Source: Planifilum fulgidum (GTDB lineage: Bacteria > Bacillota > Bacilli > Thermoactinomycetales > DSM-44946). Taken from it: a stretch of DNA of 64,000 bases. Positions 1 through 9,924 of this stretch are shown piece by piece. The position numbers and the translations under genes were made by a program. Numbering within the stretch: position 1 is the stretch's first letter; every line of letters begins with the position of its first letter. The stretch is from the NCBI RefSeq assembly GCF_900113175.1, contig NZ_FOOK01000006.1:62001-126000 (forward strand). Reading direction: 5' to 3'. Under the pieces are notes generated by a model. It was not told the DNA's origin. It saw only the letters and a list, made by a program, of their open reading frames with translations, and searched no databases.

Positions 1-279
1 GACGATGAGGATTTCATCCCCGTTCTCCGCTGGCTCCGCGAAAAAAAGGGAATGCGCCCGACCCGGGCGGCCGAACGGTTGAACGTCCGCATGCCGACCG
101 CCGAGGAAGCGGCCGCCCTCCGCATTGCGAGAAGTCAGCCGGTGCTGGAAATGGACCGCTGGGTGTGGGCCTGCGACGGCAAGAAAAAAGAACTCCTCTG
201 CGAATACAGCCGGATCGTGTTCAACGCTTCCCTGCACCAATTCGTCTACGAATACCCCCTGCGGGAAGCCGATGGATGA
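1..279 (+). CDS. GntR-family transcriptional regulator, C-terminal part (UTRA domain)
   Basis: The frame is open from the first base of the window to a TGA at 277, so the N-terminal winged helix lies outside. The visible part resembles the end of a UTRA effector-binding domain: a RIARSQPVLEMDRWVWA strand pair, then a segment leading into CEYSRIVFNASLHQFVYEY. In this family the UTRA domain binds a small metabolite and releases the DNA-binding half from its operator. The ligand cannot be read from the fragment. A strong hairpin follows about 115 bases downstream. Confidence 0.7.
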   Translation, partial: DDEDFIPVLRWLREKKGMRPTRAAERLNVRMPTAEEAAALRIARSQPVLEMDRWVWACDGKKKELLCEYSRIVFNASLHQFVYEYPLREADG

Positions 280-392
280 CAGGCTCCGGAAGGATGGAAC
301 TTCTTCCGCCCATTGGGTATAATGAGGTCGACAATCGCACGCTCGGGGAGTTTTCCGCCATGATTCCAATCCGACGCAACCGCTCAAAAACA

Positions 393-423
393 AAACCCGG
401 TGACGCAGAACGTCACCGGGTTT
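393..423 (+). terminator. Rho-independent-like hairpin after the GntR gene
   Basis: A perfect 13-bp inverted repeat (AAACCCGGTGACG and its complement) encloses a 5-base loop and is followed by a mixed TTTCCTGTTT tract. It separates the GntR gene from the CDF exporter. Confidence 0.75.
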
Positions 424-497
424 CCTGTTTGCCCGGATGCAAATTCTCTGTATGAACACCAATTTTTTCGCGCACACCATAAGGGGAGGGTCATCCT

Positions 498-1361
498 TTG
501 AAACCGCAACGCGCCGCAGGCCTTTCGATTGTGAGCAATTTGACCGTCGTGCTTCTGAAATTGGCAACGGGCCTATACACCGGATCGGTGGCCGTCCTTT
601 CCGAGGCGATCCACTCCCTGCTGGACCTGGCCGCTTCCATCATGGCCTTTTTTTCTGTCCGGTTGTCCCAAAAACCCCCCGACCGAACCCACCCCTACGG
701 TCACGGAAAGATCGAAAACCTCTCGGGAACCGTCGAAACCCTGCTGATTTTCGTGGCGGGCATCTGGATCATCATCGAATCCTGCGAAAAAATACTGAAC
801 CCCTCCCCGCTCCATTTCCCGCTCCTCGGGGCGGCCGTCATGGCATTCGGGGCCTTCATCAATCTGGTGGTCGGGCTGATCGTCAGAAGAGCGGGAATCC
901 GGGCGAAATCCGTCGCCATGCGCTCCAATGCGCTCCATTTGCTGACGGACGTCTATTCTTCGGCCGGCGTGGCCCTCAGCCTGGTGCTGGTCAGCCTCAC
1001 GAACTTCACCCTGCTGGACCCGCTGATCGGGATCGGCATCGCCCTGTTCATCATGAAGGAAGCATACCAATTGGGGAAAGAATCCTTTCTTCCCCTGCTG
1101 GACGTGAGGCTGACCCCCGAGGAAGAGGAGAAAATCCGGCAGATCCTCCATTCCTACGCCGATGAATACATCGAATACCACGCCCTGCGCACGCGCCGGT
1201 CCGGGCCCGAGGAACACATCGATCTTCACCTGATCGTTCCGTCCGAAATGAGTGTGGAAGAAGCCCACCGCCTGTGCGACCGGATCGAAGCGGAAATCCA
1301 CCGATCCTTTCCCCAGGCTCAGGTGTTGATCCACATCGAACCGGAGGAGGAAAGGCTGTGA
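498..1361 (+). CDS. Cation diffusion facilitator (CDF) family metal exporter
   Basis: A 287-residue inner-membrane divalent-metal/proton antiporter of the CDF family. The start is a TTG preceded by AAGGGGAGGG with good spacing; no ATG fits. Family features are visible: SEAIHSLLDL in the second membrane segment, the conserved HPYGHGKIENLSG loop near residue 65, and HLLTDVYSS with the HxxxD metal site in the fifth segment. The C-terminal ~80 residues form the usual cytoplasmic domain, ending with HIDLHLIV and VLIHIEP. Substrate (Zn, Fe, Mn or Co) cannot be told from sequence. It appears monocistronic. Confidence 0.93.
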   Translation: MKPQRAAGLSIVSNLTVVLLKLATGLYTGSVAVLSEAIHSLLDLAASIMAFFSVRLSQKPPDRTHPYGHGKIENLSGTVETLLIFVAGIWIIIESCEKILNPSPLHFPLLGAAVMAFGAFINLVVGLIVRRAGIRAKSVAMRSNALHLLTDVYSSAGVALSLVLVSLTNFTLLDPLIGIGIALFIMKEAYQLGKESFLPLLDVRLTPEEEEKIRQILHSYADEYIEYHALRTRRSGPEEHIDLHLIVPSEMSVEEAHRLCDRIEAEIHRSFPQAQVLIHIEPEEERL

Positions 1362-1744
1362 CGGTAAAAGCCTTCCCCTTCGGAAAATGCAGACAATGAC
1401 TCTCCGGGCGGAAGAAAGGAGTGTTCGAAACCGGGCGTTCCCGGGCCGGTCTGAAGATTGAGGGAAGGGCCGCCGAACGGGTCGGGGGGATGGCGGGGAC
1501 GGGCAGCGGTGGGCTGGACATGATCCAGCGGGAATACAGCCGCGTGTTGACCCAGAGGACCGGATCGCCTCAGTCCCTAAACGGGCGCCAAACCTCCCGG
1601 ACCCGCCTCCACGGCCATCATCCGGTGCTCCCGGTCCGGGAACAGGCGCCTTCGAAACGATCTTGCTATCCCCGCCGCACCCGGAGCGGGGGGAATTTGG
1701 CGTCCGCGAACAGGGGCGACGCTCCGGGCAGCGAAATGACGGAT
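1362..1744. other. Intergenic region between the CDF gene and arcR
   Basis: No convincing gene is seen. The frames open here have no recognisable domain and no good ribosome site. The only clear signal is the arcR promoter at the 3' end. Confidence 0.5.
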
Positions 1745-1773
1745 TTGTTTTTCACGGCACATGTGCCTACAAT
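1745..1773 (+). promoter_or_regulatory. Probable arcR promoter
   Basis: TTGTTT at 1745 and TACAAT at 1768 are separated by 17 bases. The spacer contains the perfect palindrome GGCACATGTGCC (1756-1767), which could be a regulator site. The arcR start codon is 30 bases downstream of the -10. Confidence 0.5.
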
Positions 1774-1802
1774 AGGAGCAAAAACAGCCGGGAGGTGGTG
1801 GG

Positions 1803-2483
1803 ATGCCATCGGCGCCGAACGTCAGCCTCCGCAAGTTTCCCGTTTTTCACAACCTCCCCAAACGGCGCGTGCAGGAAATCATGGGGGACGCCTTCTTCCG
1901 GAGGTATCACAAGGGACAAATCCTGTTCATGGAGGGAGATCCGCGGGACCGAATCTATTTCCTGCTGAACGGATTCATCAAGTTGGTCAGCATGAATGAT
2001 GACGGTTCCAGTCAATTTTTATTGTACCTGAAACCCTACAGCATGTTTCCCTACGTGGGTTTGTTCCGGGACAAATACTACCGCTTTTCCGCGGAAGCCG
2101 CCACCGATGTGGAACTGCTTTATGTCCTGGCGGACGCCTTTGAACGGCAGATCCGGAACGATCCGCCCGTCCTGATCAATCTGATCCGCATCATGGGGGA
2201 CAAGATGCATGAACACGAAATCCGGATCCAAAAGCTGACCCAGGTGCACGCCACCGACCGGGTGCGGCAGCTGATCAGTTTCCTCCTCCAGGACATCGGG
2301 GAAAAAGTGGACGATTCCACCGTCCGCATCCCCTGCCCCCTCACCACCACCGAATTGGCCAAAATGGCCGGAACCAGCCGGGAGACGGTCAGTCATGTCC
2401 TGCAGGAGTACAAAGCTTCCGGCAAACTGAAGATCAAGTCAAAAATCATCACCATTTTCGACCCTTCGTATTTCACGATGTGA
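1803..2483 (+). CDS. arcR: Crp/Fnr-family regulator of the arginine deiminase pathway (ArcR)
   Basis: A 226-residue Crp/Fnr regulator. A cyclic-nucleotide-binding-like beta-roll covers about residues 10-125, a dimerisation helix follows, and the C-terminal winged helix carries TTTELAKMAGTSRETVSHVL as the recognition motif. The N-terminus lacks the cysteine cluster of iron-sulfur Fnr proteins, so direct oxygen sensing by a cluster is unlikely. GGGAGGTGG sits just before the ATG. The gene converges with the arc operon and its end overlaps the arcC end by 11 bases. That position, and two GTGA-N6-TCAC palindromes upstream of arcA, support the ArcR assignment. Confidence 0.85.
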   Translation: MPSAPNVSLRKFPVFHNLPKRRVQEIMGDAFFRRYHKGQILFMEGDPRDRIYFLLNGFIKLVSMNDDGSSQFLLYLKPYSMFPYVGLFRDKYYRFSAEAATDVELLYVLADAFERQIRNDPPVLINLIRIMGDKMHEHEIRIQKLTQVHATDRVRQLISFLLQDIGEKVDDSTVRIPCPLTTTELAKMAGTSRETVSHVLQEYKASGKLKIKSKIITIFDPSYFTM

Positions 2484-3456
2484 GAGGCATTTCCTTTCTC
2501 ACGCCGCTTCCGCGGGCGGAGATCCGCGTGCCGGCTTTTCCGAGCAGAGCGTCGAAGCCCTTCTCCAGGGACGTGATCACTGCCGTCCGTCCGGGCCTTG
2601 AATCGGCAAACTGCAGGGTGGCCTCCACCTTCGGCAACATGCTGCCCGGCGCAAAATGGCCTTCCTGCATGTACCGCCTGAGCTGGTCGGTCGTCACCTC
2701 TTCCAATTCCGATTGATTCGGCTGCCTGAAGTGGATCGCCACCTTTTCCACCGCCGTCAGAATCAGCAGGATATCCGCATCGACCAACTCGGCCAGTTTT
2801 GCGGCGCCCAAATCTTTGTCGATGACGGCCTCCACCCCCTCAAAGCTTCCATCCTCCCGCCGAATCACCGGAATGCCCCCGCCGCCGGCGCAAACCACGA
2901 TGTGGCCGTTTTCCACGAGCTCGCGAATCACGTCCTTTTCCACGATGTCGACCGGCCTCGGGGAAGGAACCACCCTTCTCCAACCCCTGCCCGCGTCCTC
3001 TTTGAAGAGATATCCTTTTTCCCGCATGATCCGCCGCGCTTCCTCTTCCGTGTAAAAGGGGCCGATCGGCTTGGTCGGATGGCGGAAAGCGGGGTCGCCC
3101 GGATCGACCACCGTTTGGGTGATGACGGTTGCCGCCCTTTTGGGAATGCCGGCATCGGCGAGAGATTTGTCAATCGCCTGCTGCAGCCAGTAACCGATCA
3201 TTCCCTGGCTCATGGCGCCGCACGTGTCCAGGGGCATCGCCGGTGTCCGATCCGTGGCGGCCGCCTCCTGCTGCAACACGATATTGCCGACCTGGGGACC
3301 GTTGCCGTGGGTCACCACGACATTAAAACCCGCCTTGATGATCCTGAGCAATTGTTCCGCCGTCTGTTCACACGCCCTCTGCTGGGCCTGTGCCGTCGCC
3401 TGGTCCTTGGATTTCTGCAGGGCGTTTCCTCCGAGGGCGATGACCACTTTTTTCAT
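2473..3456 (-). CDS. arcC: Carbamate kinase
   Basis: A 327-residue amino-acid-kinase-fold enzyme that makes ATP and carbamate (decomposing to CO2 and ammonia) from carbamoyl phosphate and ADP, the energy-yielding last step of the arginine deiminase route. The N-terminal KKVVIALGGNAL, the HGNGPQVG motif near residue 50 and the AGGGGIPVI segment are diagnostic. It starts at ATG behind a GGGGAGGAG site, 21 bases after arcD, and is the last gene of the arcABDC operon. Length is normal for the family. Confidence 0.96.
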   Translation of the reverse strand: MKKVVIALGGNALQKSKDQATAQAQQRACEQTAEQLLRIIKAGFNVVVTHGNGPQVGNIVLQQEAAATDRTPAMPLDTCGAMSQGMIGYWLQQAIDKSLADAGIPKRAATVITQTVVDPGDPAFRHPTKPIGPFYTEEEARRIMREKGYLFKEDAGRGWRRVVPSPRPVDIVEKDVIRELVENGHIVVCAGGGGIPVIRREDGSFEGVEAVIDKDLGAAKLAELVDADILLILTAVEKVAIHFRQPNQSELEEVTTDQLRRYMQEGHFAPGSMLPKVEATLQFADSRPGRTAVITSLEKGFDALLGKAGTRISARGSGVRKEMPLTS

Positions 3457-3477
3457 TCCGAACTCCTCCCCGTCTTT

Positions 3478-4899
3478 TTATGGTGCGATGGTGCCGTTGG
3501 CCAGGAGAACGATGGAGACCGCTGCCATGACGACAATGACGGCGGCGACGACCAGTTCAAACCTTTTGAACGGCTTTTTCCCCTGTTCCCTGCATGCTTT
3601 CAGGTAGAAGAAGATGCCCGGCGCATAAAGAACGGAAACCATCAGCAAGTATTCCAGCCCCGCCGCGTAAACCAGCCACATCGAATACAACGTGGCCACG
3701 ATCCCCAACAGCAGATCCTTGCCCCGCCGTTCCCCGGCGCCATAGCTTTCGCCGGTCCAGGCCAACTTCAGCTGATACAGGGCCGAGAACAGGTAAGGCA
3801 GCAAAATGGCGACTCCGGCCATGGAATACAGCGCCTGATAGGTCGACTCGGCAAACAGCACCACCAGGATGAATGCCTGGATCAAACCGTTGGTCAGCCA
3901 GAGCGAAGCGCTCGGACTGCCGCTCCGGTTCTCCTTGGACAGCCGTTTCGGCAGCACGCCGTCTTTGGCGGCCACGTAGGGAATTTCCGCCGCCAGCAGG
4001 GTCCAGCCCAGCCAGGCCCCCAGGAGGGAGATCACGAGGCCGAAGTTGATCACCACCGCCCCCCATTTGCCGACAACGGCCTCCATGACGTAAGCCATCG
4101 ACGGCGCCTCCAGAGCGGCCAACTGCGGCTGGTTCATGACACCGAGGGACAGGACGGAAATCAGGATGTAAATGATCAGGGTGCCCAGCAGTCCCAGGAC
4201 CGTGGCCCGCCCCACATCCCGGCGGCGTTTGGCGCGCCCGGACAGGACCACCGCTCCTTCGACCCCGATAAACACCCACAGAGTGACGAGCATGGTGCTC
4301 TTCACCTGCTCCTGCACCTGGGACCAGTCAAAACCGCCGCCCGCTCCCCAGAAATCCCTGAGAAACAGATCCGCTTTGAAGGCGAACATGACGACCACGA
4401 TAAACAGGAAGATCGGAACCAGTTTGGCGATGGTGGTGACGGCGTTGACCAGGGACGCTTCCTTGATTCCTTTCAGGACCAGGGCGTGAACGGTCCACAA
4501 GATCACCGAGGCGCCGATGACGGACGCCAGGTTGTTCCCTTGACCGAATATCGGGAAAAAGTAGCTGAAAGCGCTGAACATCAGCGTCGCGTAAGCCACG
4601 TTTCCCAGCCATGCGGAAATCCAGTACCCCCAGGCCGAGTTGAACCCGATAAACTCGCCAAAGCCCGCTCTTGCATAGCTGTAGATCCCACCGTCCAGTT
4701 CCGGCTTGCGCAGGGCCAAATTCTGATAGGCCAAGGCCAGGGCGATCATCCCGATCCCGGTGATGATCCAGCCGATGATGACGGCCCCGCTGTGGGCGCC
4801 GGCCGCCATGTCGCTCGGCAGGTTGAAGGCGCCCCCGCCGATCATGGACCCGATGACAAGGGCGATCAGGGGAAACAGCCCCACTTTGTTCTCCTTCAT
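3478..4899 (-). CDS. arcD: Arginine/ornithine antiporter
   Basis: A 473-residue APC-superfamily membrane protein with about 12-13 predicted membrane segments. The N-terminus holds the family motif [14 protein letters not shown]. It exchanges extracellular arginine for ornithine, feeding the deiminase pathway at no net energy cost. I chose the ATG giving [10 protein letters not shown] because GAAGGAG lies 8 bases before it; an in-frame GTG 9 bases upstream overlaps that site. Placement between arcB and arcC fixes the substrate better than sequence alone. Confidence 0.92.
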   Translation of the reverse strand: MKENKVGLFPLIALVIGSMIGGGAFNLPSDMAAGAHSGAVIIGWIITGIGMIALALAYQNLALRKPELDGGIYSYARAGFGEFIGFNSAWGYWISAWLGNVAYATLMFSAFSYFFPIFGQGNNLASVIGASVILWTVHALVLKGIKEASLVNAVTTIAKLVPIFLFIVVVMFAFKADLFLRDFWGAGGGFDWSQVQEQVKSTMLVTLWVFIGVEGAVVLSGRAKRRRDVGRATVLGLLGTLIIYILISVLSLGVMNQPQLAALEAPSMAYVMEAVVGKWGAVVINFGLVISLLGAWLGWTLLAAEIPYVAAKDGVLPKRLSKENRSGSPSASLWLTNGLIQAFILVVLFAESTYQALYSMAGVAILLPYLFSALYQLKLAWTGESYGAGERRGKDLLLGIVATLYSMWLVYAAGLEYLLMVSVLYAPGIFFYLKACREQGKKPFKRFELVVAAVIVVMAAVSIVLLANGTIAP

Positions 4900-4957
4900 C
4901 GGTCTCACTCCTTCACGGTTTTGACATCAACGCCGAATACCGGCGGGTTCTCCCCGA

Positions 4958-4979
4958 GGGCGGGGAAAACCCCCCGCCC
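4958..4979 (-). other. Stable hairpin in the arcB-arcD intercistronic gap
   Basis: An 8-bp perfect G+C stem (GGGCGGGG with its complement) around a 6-base loop lies between arcB and arcD. It has no U-tract. It could protect the upstream mRNA or lower arcD/arcC expression relative to arcAB. Confidence 0.45.
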
Positions 4980-4985
4980 CGGCGG

Positions 4986-5975
4986 CTACAGCGTGGCCAC
5001 CATGACCGCCTTGATGGTGTGCAGCCGGTTTTCCGCCTGATCGAAGACCAGCGAGTGTTTGCTTTGGAAGACTTCGTCGGTGACCTCCATCTCCTTCAAC
5101 CCGTATTTTTCATAGATCCGCCGGCCGATTTCGGTCTCCAGGTTGTGGAAGGAAGGCAGGCAGTGCAGGAAGATGACGTCCTCATTGCCCGTTTTGCGGA
5201 TCATTTCCATGTTCACCTGGTAGGGTTTCAGAAGGCGGATCCGTTCGGCGAACTGATCCTCTTCCCCCATGGACACCCAGACGTCGGTGTAGATCACATC
5301 CACCCCCTGCACGCCTTGGTCAATCTCTTCCGTCAGGGTGAGGGAGGCGCCGGTTTCCTCCGCAATCTCCCGGGCGCTCTTCACCAGCTCCTCCTCCGGC
5401 CAGAGACTCTCCGGGGCGACGATCCGGAAGTCCATGCCCATCTTGGCGCAACCGATCAGCAGGGTGTTGCCCATGTTGTTTCTGCCGTCCCCGACATAAG
5501 CCATTTTGATCCCCCGCAGGCGTCCGAAATGCTCCCGGATGGTCAAAAAGTCGGCGAGGATCTGGGTCGGATGATATTTGTCGGTCAGTCCGTTCCAGAC
5601 GGGGACGCCGGCGTGTTTCGCCAACTCCTCCACCGTTTCGTGCTTGAATCCGCGAAATTCGATGCCGTCAAACATCCTGCCGAGCACCTTGGCCGTGTCG
5701 GCGACGGATTCTTTTTTGCCGAGCTGAATGTCGTCCTTGCCGAGATACTCGGGATGGGCACCCAAATCCACGCAGGCGACGACAAAGGCACAGCGGGTGC
5801 GGGTGGACGGTTTTTCAAACAGCAGGGCGATGTTTTTCCCCTCCAGCAACTTGGGCAGCACCCCGGCGTATTTTTGCGCCTTCAACTGTTGGGAAAGATC
5901 GAGCAAATAGGAGAGTTCCTGCGGGGTGAAATCTTCCAGTTTCAGAAAATGTCTGCCCTTCAAATTGATCGCCAT
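4986..5975 (-). CDS. arcB: Ornithine carbamoyltransferase (catabolic)
   Basis: A 329-residue enzyme that converts citrulline plus phosphate into ornithine and carbamoyl phosphate in this context. The carbamoyl-phosphate loop [12 protein letters not shown] is near residue 55 and the ornithine-binding/catalytic [10 protein letters not shown] near residue 270. The start [10 protein letters not shown] has GAGGAG 8 bases upstream; two upstream starts (GTG, ATG) sit on or too near that site. The catabolic role is inferred from the operon; the sequence alone would also fit anabolic ArgF. Confidence 0.95.
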   Translation of the reverse strand: MAINLKGRHFLKLEDFTPQELSYLLDLSQQLKAQKYAGVLPKLLEGKNIALLFEKPSTRTRCAFVVACVDLGAHPEYLGKDDIQLGKKESVADTAKVLGRMFDGIEFRGFKHETVEELAKHAGVPVWNGLTDKYHPTQILADFLTIREHFGRLRGIKMAYVGDGRNNMGNTLLIGCAKMGMDFRIVAPESLWPEEELVKSAREIAEETGASLTLTEEIDQGVQGVDVIYTDVWVSMGEEDQFAERIRLLKPYQVNMEMIRKTGNEDVIFLHCLPSFHNLETEIGRRIYEKYGLKEMEVTDEVFQSKHSLVFDQAENRLHTIKAVMVATL

Positions 5976-6011
5976 TTCCATCACTCCTCGTGCAAAAATT
6001 GAATCTGCCCT

Positions 6012-7244
6012 TCAGATGTCGTCGCGGATCAGCGGCATGCTCATGCAGCGCGGACCCCCGCGTCCCCGAGCCAGTTCCGAGCTGGGCACCTCAATCACCT
6101 CGATGCCGTGCTCCCGAAGCAGTTGATTGGAAACATAGTTGCGATCGTAGGTGACGACGACTCCCGGCGCGATGGCCAGGGTGTTGGAACCGTCGTTCCA
6201 CTGCTCCCGGGCGGAGGCGATCAAATCTCCGCCGCCGCAGGGGATCAGCACCACATCCTCCAATCCCAGGACTTCCTTCAGGGTCTCGATGAGGTTGTTC
6301 CGTTCGGAGATCTTGACGGTTCCCTTTTCCTCGCCCGGTTCCAGGATGTAAATGCGCATCTCGCCTTTCGGCCCCAGAATCTCCGGATGAACGGTGAATT
6401 TGTTCCGGTCCACCATTGTGAAGACGGTGTCGAGGTGCATGAAGGCGCGGGATTTCGGGATCTCCACCGCCACCACCTTCCGGATCTCTTTCTGCCCGGC
6501 AAACAGATTCAGGGCAAGCTGTTCGATCGCTTGGGCGGTGGTCCGTTCGCTGACGCCGACGGCCAGCACCTGCCGGCTCAGCACCAGTTGGTCGCCGCCT
6601 TCCATCGAGAAGCGGAAATTGCGTTCAAACCAGACGGGAATTTGGTGGGAGGCGAAGCGCGGATGGTACCGGATGATGTAATCCATGAACAGGGACTCGC
6701 GCCTTCGGGCCCTGCGCCTCATCCGGTTGATGGAGATGCCGTTTCCGATCACGGCAGCGGGGTCGCGGGTGAAATACAGGTTGGGCATGGGGTCGAGGTA
6801 GAAGGGATAGTGTTCTTCCATGATTTCGTGGAGATGAATCTTCTTCTCTTCCCGGATTTCGCTTTTCCGGATTCCCGACATGACCTTTTCAACCAGCTGT
6901 TCGTTGGGCATGGACAACAGGTATTCCTTCAGATGGTAGAAGGCGCTGGTGACGTTTGCCTTGCTCTCCGTCAAAATGTCCTCCACAAACTGTTCGCGGA
7001 TCTCGTCGTTGCGCAGAGACTCCGCCATGAGGGTTTCCAGATACACCACTTCGATTCCGCGGTTGCGCAGCGTCTGGGCGAAATAGTCGTGTTCCTTTTG
7101 AATCGCCGGCAGATAGGGAATGTCATCGAAGAGGAGCCGTTCCAGATACTCCGGAGTCAGATTCTCCACTTCCCTGCCGGGCCGGTGCAGGAGAACGGTG
7201 CGGAGTTCCCCGATTTCGGAAGTGACGTGAAGCGGATAATTCAC
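6012..7244 (-). CDS. arcA: Arginine deiminase
   Basis: A 410-residue enzyme that hydrolyses arginine to citrulline and ammonia, the first step of the pathway. Visible active-site parts are FTRDPA, HLDTVFT and the C-terminal [10 protein letters not shown] with the nucleophilic cysteine. The frame extends upstream to 7376, but a GTG at 7244 has GGAGG 8 bases before it and gives the family's usual N-terminus ([20 protein letters not shown]), so the upstream 44 codons are probably untranslated. It is the first gene of arcABDC; a 617-base upstream region carries two ArcR-type operators. Confidence 0.95.
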   Translation of the reverse strand: MNYPLHVTSEIGELRTVLLHRPGREVENLTPEYLERLLFDDIPYLPAIQKEHDYFAQTLRNRGIEVVYLETLMAESLRNDEIREQFVEDILTESKANVTSAFYHLKEYLLSMPNEQLVEKVMSGIRKSEIREEKKIHLHEIMEEHYPFYLDPMPNLYFTRDPAAVIGNGISINRMRRRARRRESLFMDYIIRYHPRFASHQIPVWFERNFRFSMEGGDQLVLSRQVLAVGVSERTTAQAIEQLALNLFAGQKEIRKVVAVEIPKSRAFMHLDTVFTMVDRNKFTVHPEILGPKGEMRIYILEPGEEKGTVKISERNNLIETLKEVLGLEDVVLIPCGGGDLIASAREQWNDGSNTLAIAPGVVVTYDRNYVSNQLLREHGIEVIEVPSSELARGRGGPRCMSMPLIRDDI

Positions 7245-7408
7245 GAGAATTTCCTCCTTCCCGGAATCTTCCCTTTTCATGCACGTACGGACGACAGATT
7301 CGAAAGAGCCGGTTCCTCCCGCTTTCCTCCGATGAAAGCCCCCTTTCCGAAAGACGCGTTTTTCTTTTCCAAACAAATGGATGATTGCGAAATGGCATCG
7401 CTTACATA

Positions 7409-7424
7409 AGTGATATTTTTCACA
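7409..7424 (-). promoter_or_regulatory. ArcR/Crp-type operator, proximal
   Basis: On the arcA strand this reads TGTGAAAAATATCACT, matching the Crp/ArcR pattern TGTGA-N6-TCACA in 9 of 10 defined positions. It lies about 165 bases upstream of the arcA GTG start. The ArcR consensus known from Bacillus licheniformis is of the same type. Confidence 0.65.
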
Positions 7425-7803
7425 TATTGTTTTTCAGTGTGGAAATAATACAGTCTGTTGACGGATTGGTTAACAGATCGTCTTATTCGCTTCATAGCGA
7501 GATTTATTTGTTTATCACATCCTTCAATTTCAGTGTAAAAGATTGAATATCGCCGAGTTGTGAAGCATCGCTCATCAAAAACGTGAAATCGTTCACATTA
7601 AAATAATATTTATTCCTTTAACTCGAATGAATATGCGCTTTGCTTGCGGCTTTCCAGGCCGCGGCTCACCAAACCCTTAAAAATGAAGTTTTTCCATATG
7701 GTTGGCGATGCCGTCCGCCGGGCAAGTCCGCCAAAGGCGCATAAATAATCCATTTTAAAGAAACGGTGAACAAACAGAAGATCCGCCGAAACGGAACCTG
7801 GGC
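7425..7803. other. AT-rich arc operon upstream region
   Basis: This A+T-rich stretch between the arc and lut operons holds no gene I can support. It contains the distal ArcR-type site. I could not define a convincing -35/-10 pair for arcA. Confidence 0.4.
7582..7597 (-). promoter_or_regulatory. ArcR/Crp-type operator, distal
   Basis: A second perfect GTGA-N6-TCAC core, with N6 AACGAT on the arcA strand, lies 173 bases beyond the first site. Two sites could allow looping or a second promoter. Confidence 0.5.
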
Positions 7804-7830
7804 AAAAGAAAAAAGCGGCCGAAAAGCCGC
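7804..7830 (-). terminator. lut operon terminator
   Basis: A GCGGC/GCCGC stem with a short loop is followed on the lut strand by TTTTTTCTTTT. It lies about 30 bases after lutC. Confidence 0.75.
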
Positions 7831-7861
7831 CCGGGGCCGTTTCCGATTCCCGCCCCTTCTC

Positions 7862-8518
7862 TCACTCCAACAGATAAACCACCACACGGTACGGCCCGTG
7901 AACGCCGATGGACAAATCCCCTTCGATATCGGCGCTCCGGCTCGGCCCGGTGATCCAATTGATGCAAGCCGGAACCTTTTCCCCGAGCCGGGCCCAGACG
8001 CCGCGGGTTTCGGACACGACGTCCTGCCTCCGGAGAACCGCGAACAGGACGGGGGGCAACAGGCTGACGCTTCGCCCCCGGTCGTTTCCGCTTCGCAGCA
8101 CGAGCGATCCGGTCGAGGCAACTCCCCACTCCGCCCTCACCAGTCCGGCCGCCGCCCGGGCCGCATCCCGGACTTGTGCCGCGGAATCCCTGCCGGAATC
8201 CCACAGGATGCGTTCCACTCCCGGAAGGTCGGCCGTCACTTCCTCCAACAGGGGATCCTTCCACAGGACGAGGGGTGATCCCCCTTCCCGGTCGATGTCC
8301 TCCATCAATTGCCTCCTGAGGGCTTCCCGCCCCTGAACCCGGATCCCCCGCCCCCCGAGGAGGGAAAGATTGCGGAGAAACCGGCTGATCCGCTCCTCTT
8401 CCGTCAGCTTCTCCTCCCTTGCTTCTCCCTCCGGCGGCGCGGACTCCCCGCGGCTTTTTCCGAGGCGCTCCGACAGCCGGGACAGGAAGCGGCGACGGGC
8501 GTCAGGATGATCCATCAT
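7862..8518 (-). CDS. lutC: Lactate utilization protein C (LUD domain)
   Basis: A 218-residue LUD-domain protein, third subunit of the LutABC L-lactate oxidase system that converts lactate to pyruvate. The LUD fold spans about residues 75-215, with ASTGSLVL and INWITGPSRSADIEGDLSIGV segments. It lacks iron-sulfur cysteines, as usual. Its start overlaps the end of lutB by 17 bases, suggesting translational coupling. It is the last gene of the operon and is followed by a terminator. Confidence 0.9.
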   Translation of the reverse strand: MMDHPDARRRFLSRLSERLGKSRGESAPPEGEAREEKLTEEERISRFLRNLSLLGGRGIRVQGREALRRQLMEDIDREGGSPLVLWKDPLLEEVTADLPGVERILWDSGRDSAAQVRDAARAAAGLVRAEWGVASTGSLVLRSGNDRGRSVSLLPPVLFAVLRRQDVVSETRGVWARLGEKVPACINWITGPSRSADIEGDLSIGVHGPYRVVVYLLE

Positions 8519-9923
8519 CGTTTCCCCCTTCCCGGCGCCACCAGCTTCGAAAGGATTCCGGAGCCGGCCGGGGAAAGTCCCGGCTCTCCGTCCAAGCCGA
8601 CAAGGGACCCGGCCCCTTCTTCAGTCGGCCGGATTCATCGGCCAAAGGACGCGTCAGCCAATGCCCCAGGCGTGCCGCCGCGGTAAACCGTCCCGGATCT
8701 TCGGCGAACCAGGCGAATCCGCGAAAAACCATCTGCTCAATCCGCCGGCTGCGCCCCTCTTCCACCTGATCCCGCCGGAGTTCCAGCAGCATGTCGTGAA
8801 GGGGAATGCGGACGGGACACGCTTCCGAGCAGGCGCCGCACAGACTGGAGGCGTAGGGCAGCTCCCCGTGTTTTTCAAACCCTCCCAGCAGCGGCGACAA
8901 CACGGCGCCGATCGGTCCGGGATAGACGCTTCCGTAGGCATGGCCGCCGATGTGACGATAGACGGGGCATACGTTGAGACACGCTCCGCAGCGGATGCAG
9001 TGGAGAACCGGTTGATATTTGGTGCCGAGCAGCTTGGAGCGGCCGTTGTCCACCACCACAATGTGCAGTTCCTCCGGCCCGTCGGCATCCCCTGGTCGGC
9101 GCGGCCCCGTGATCGCCGTCACATAGCTGGTGATTTTCTGACCCGTGGCGCTCCGGGTCAGCAGCGTCAACAGGACGTCCAGGTCCTCCCACCGGGGAAC
9201 GAGGCGCTCCATCCCCATCACCACCACATGGATCCGGGGCAGGGTGGACGTCAGCCGGGCATTCCCCTCATTGCTCACCAGGACCACCGAACCCGATTCG
9301 GCCACGCCGAAATTGCAGCCGGTGATTCCCATCTCGGCGCGCAGGAATTTCTCCCGCAGCCGCCGACGGGCGTAGGCCGTCAAAGCCTCCGTCTCCTCGG
9401 GCAGCGGCTCGCCCGCTTCCCGGGAGAAGAGCTCGGCCACCTGTTTCCGGTTCTTGTGGATGGCGGGCGCGATGATGTGGGAGGGCGCCTCTCCCGCCAG
9501 CTGGATGATGTACTCCCCGAGGTCGGTCTCCGTCACTTCCACCCCCTGCTCCTCCAGGGTCCGATTCAGACCGATCTCCTCGGTAACCATCGATTTGGAC
9601 TTGACGACGGAAGAAACGCCCTTCCCGGCGGCCAGCCGGAGGATGTACCGGCGGGCTTCCTCCGCCGTGTCGGCGAAAAAAATGCGGCCCCCCGCCTCCT
9701 CCACCCGCTCGGCGAACCGGTCCAGGTACACGTCCAGATTTTCCACGGTGTGGCGGCGGATCGCCTCCCCGCGGGACCGCAGGGCTTCCCAGTCCCCCCA
9801 ATCCTCCGCCGCCCGAAGCCTTCCTTCTCTCAACCGGTCCTGGGTCTCCCGGACGGAACGCCGCAGGAAGTCATCCTCCAGAGCCTCTCCGACCCGCTCG
9901 TGAAACGCCGATTTGCCCCTCAT
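8502..9923 (-). CDS. lutB: Lactate utilization iron-sulfur protein B
   Basis: A 473-residue protein with an N-terminal LUD domain (about residues 70-290) and a C-terminal ferredoxin-like part holding two 4Fe-4S motifs, CIRCGACLNVCP and CGACSEACP. It is the electron-transferring subunit of LutABC. The start is one base after the lutA stop. No lutP permease or GntR-type lutR lies next to the operon. Confidence 0.94.
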   Translation of the reverse strand: MRGKSAFHERVGEALEDDFLRRSVRETQDRLREGRLRAAEDWGDWEALRSRGEAIRRHTVENLDVYLDRFAERVEEAGGRIFFADTAEEARRYILRLAAGKGVSSVVKSKSMVTEEIGLNRTLEEQGVEVTETDLGEYIIQLAGEAPSHIIAPAIHKNRKQVAELFSREAGEPLPEETEALTAYARRRLREKFLRAEMGITGCNFGVAESGSVVLVSNEGNARLTSTLPRIHVVVMGMERLVPRWEDLDVLLTLLTRSATGQKITSYVTAITGPRRPGDADGPEELHIVVVDNGRSKLLGTKYQPVLHCIRCGACLNVCPVYRHIGGHAYGSVYPGPIGAVLSPLLGGFEKHGELPYASSLCGACSEACPVRIPLHDMLLELRRDQVEEGRSRRIEQMVFRGFAWFAEDPGRFTAAARLGHWLTRPLADESGRLKKGPGPLSAWTESRDFPRPAPESFRSWWRREGGNDDGSS

Positions 9924-9924
9924 C

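Noticed and set aside
2656-5040. 794-codon open frame on the plus strand
   Set aside because: It lies opposite arcC and arcD, is rich in His/Asp/Gln and has no domain; it is the antisense shadow of G+C-rich genes.
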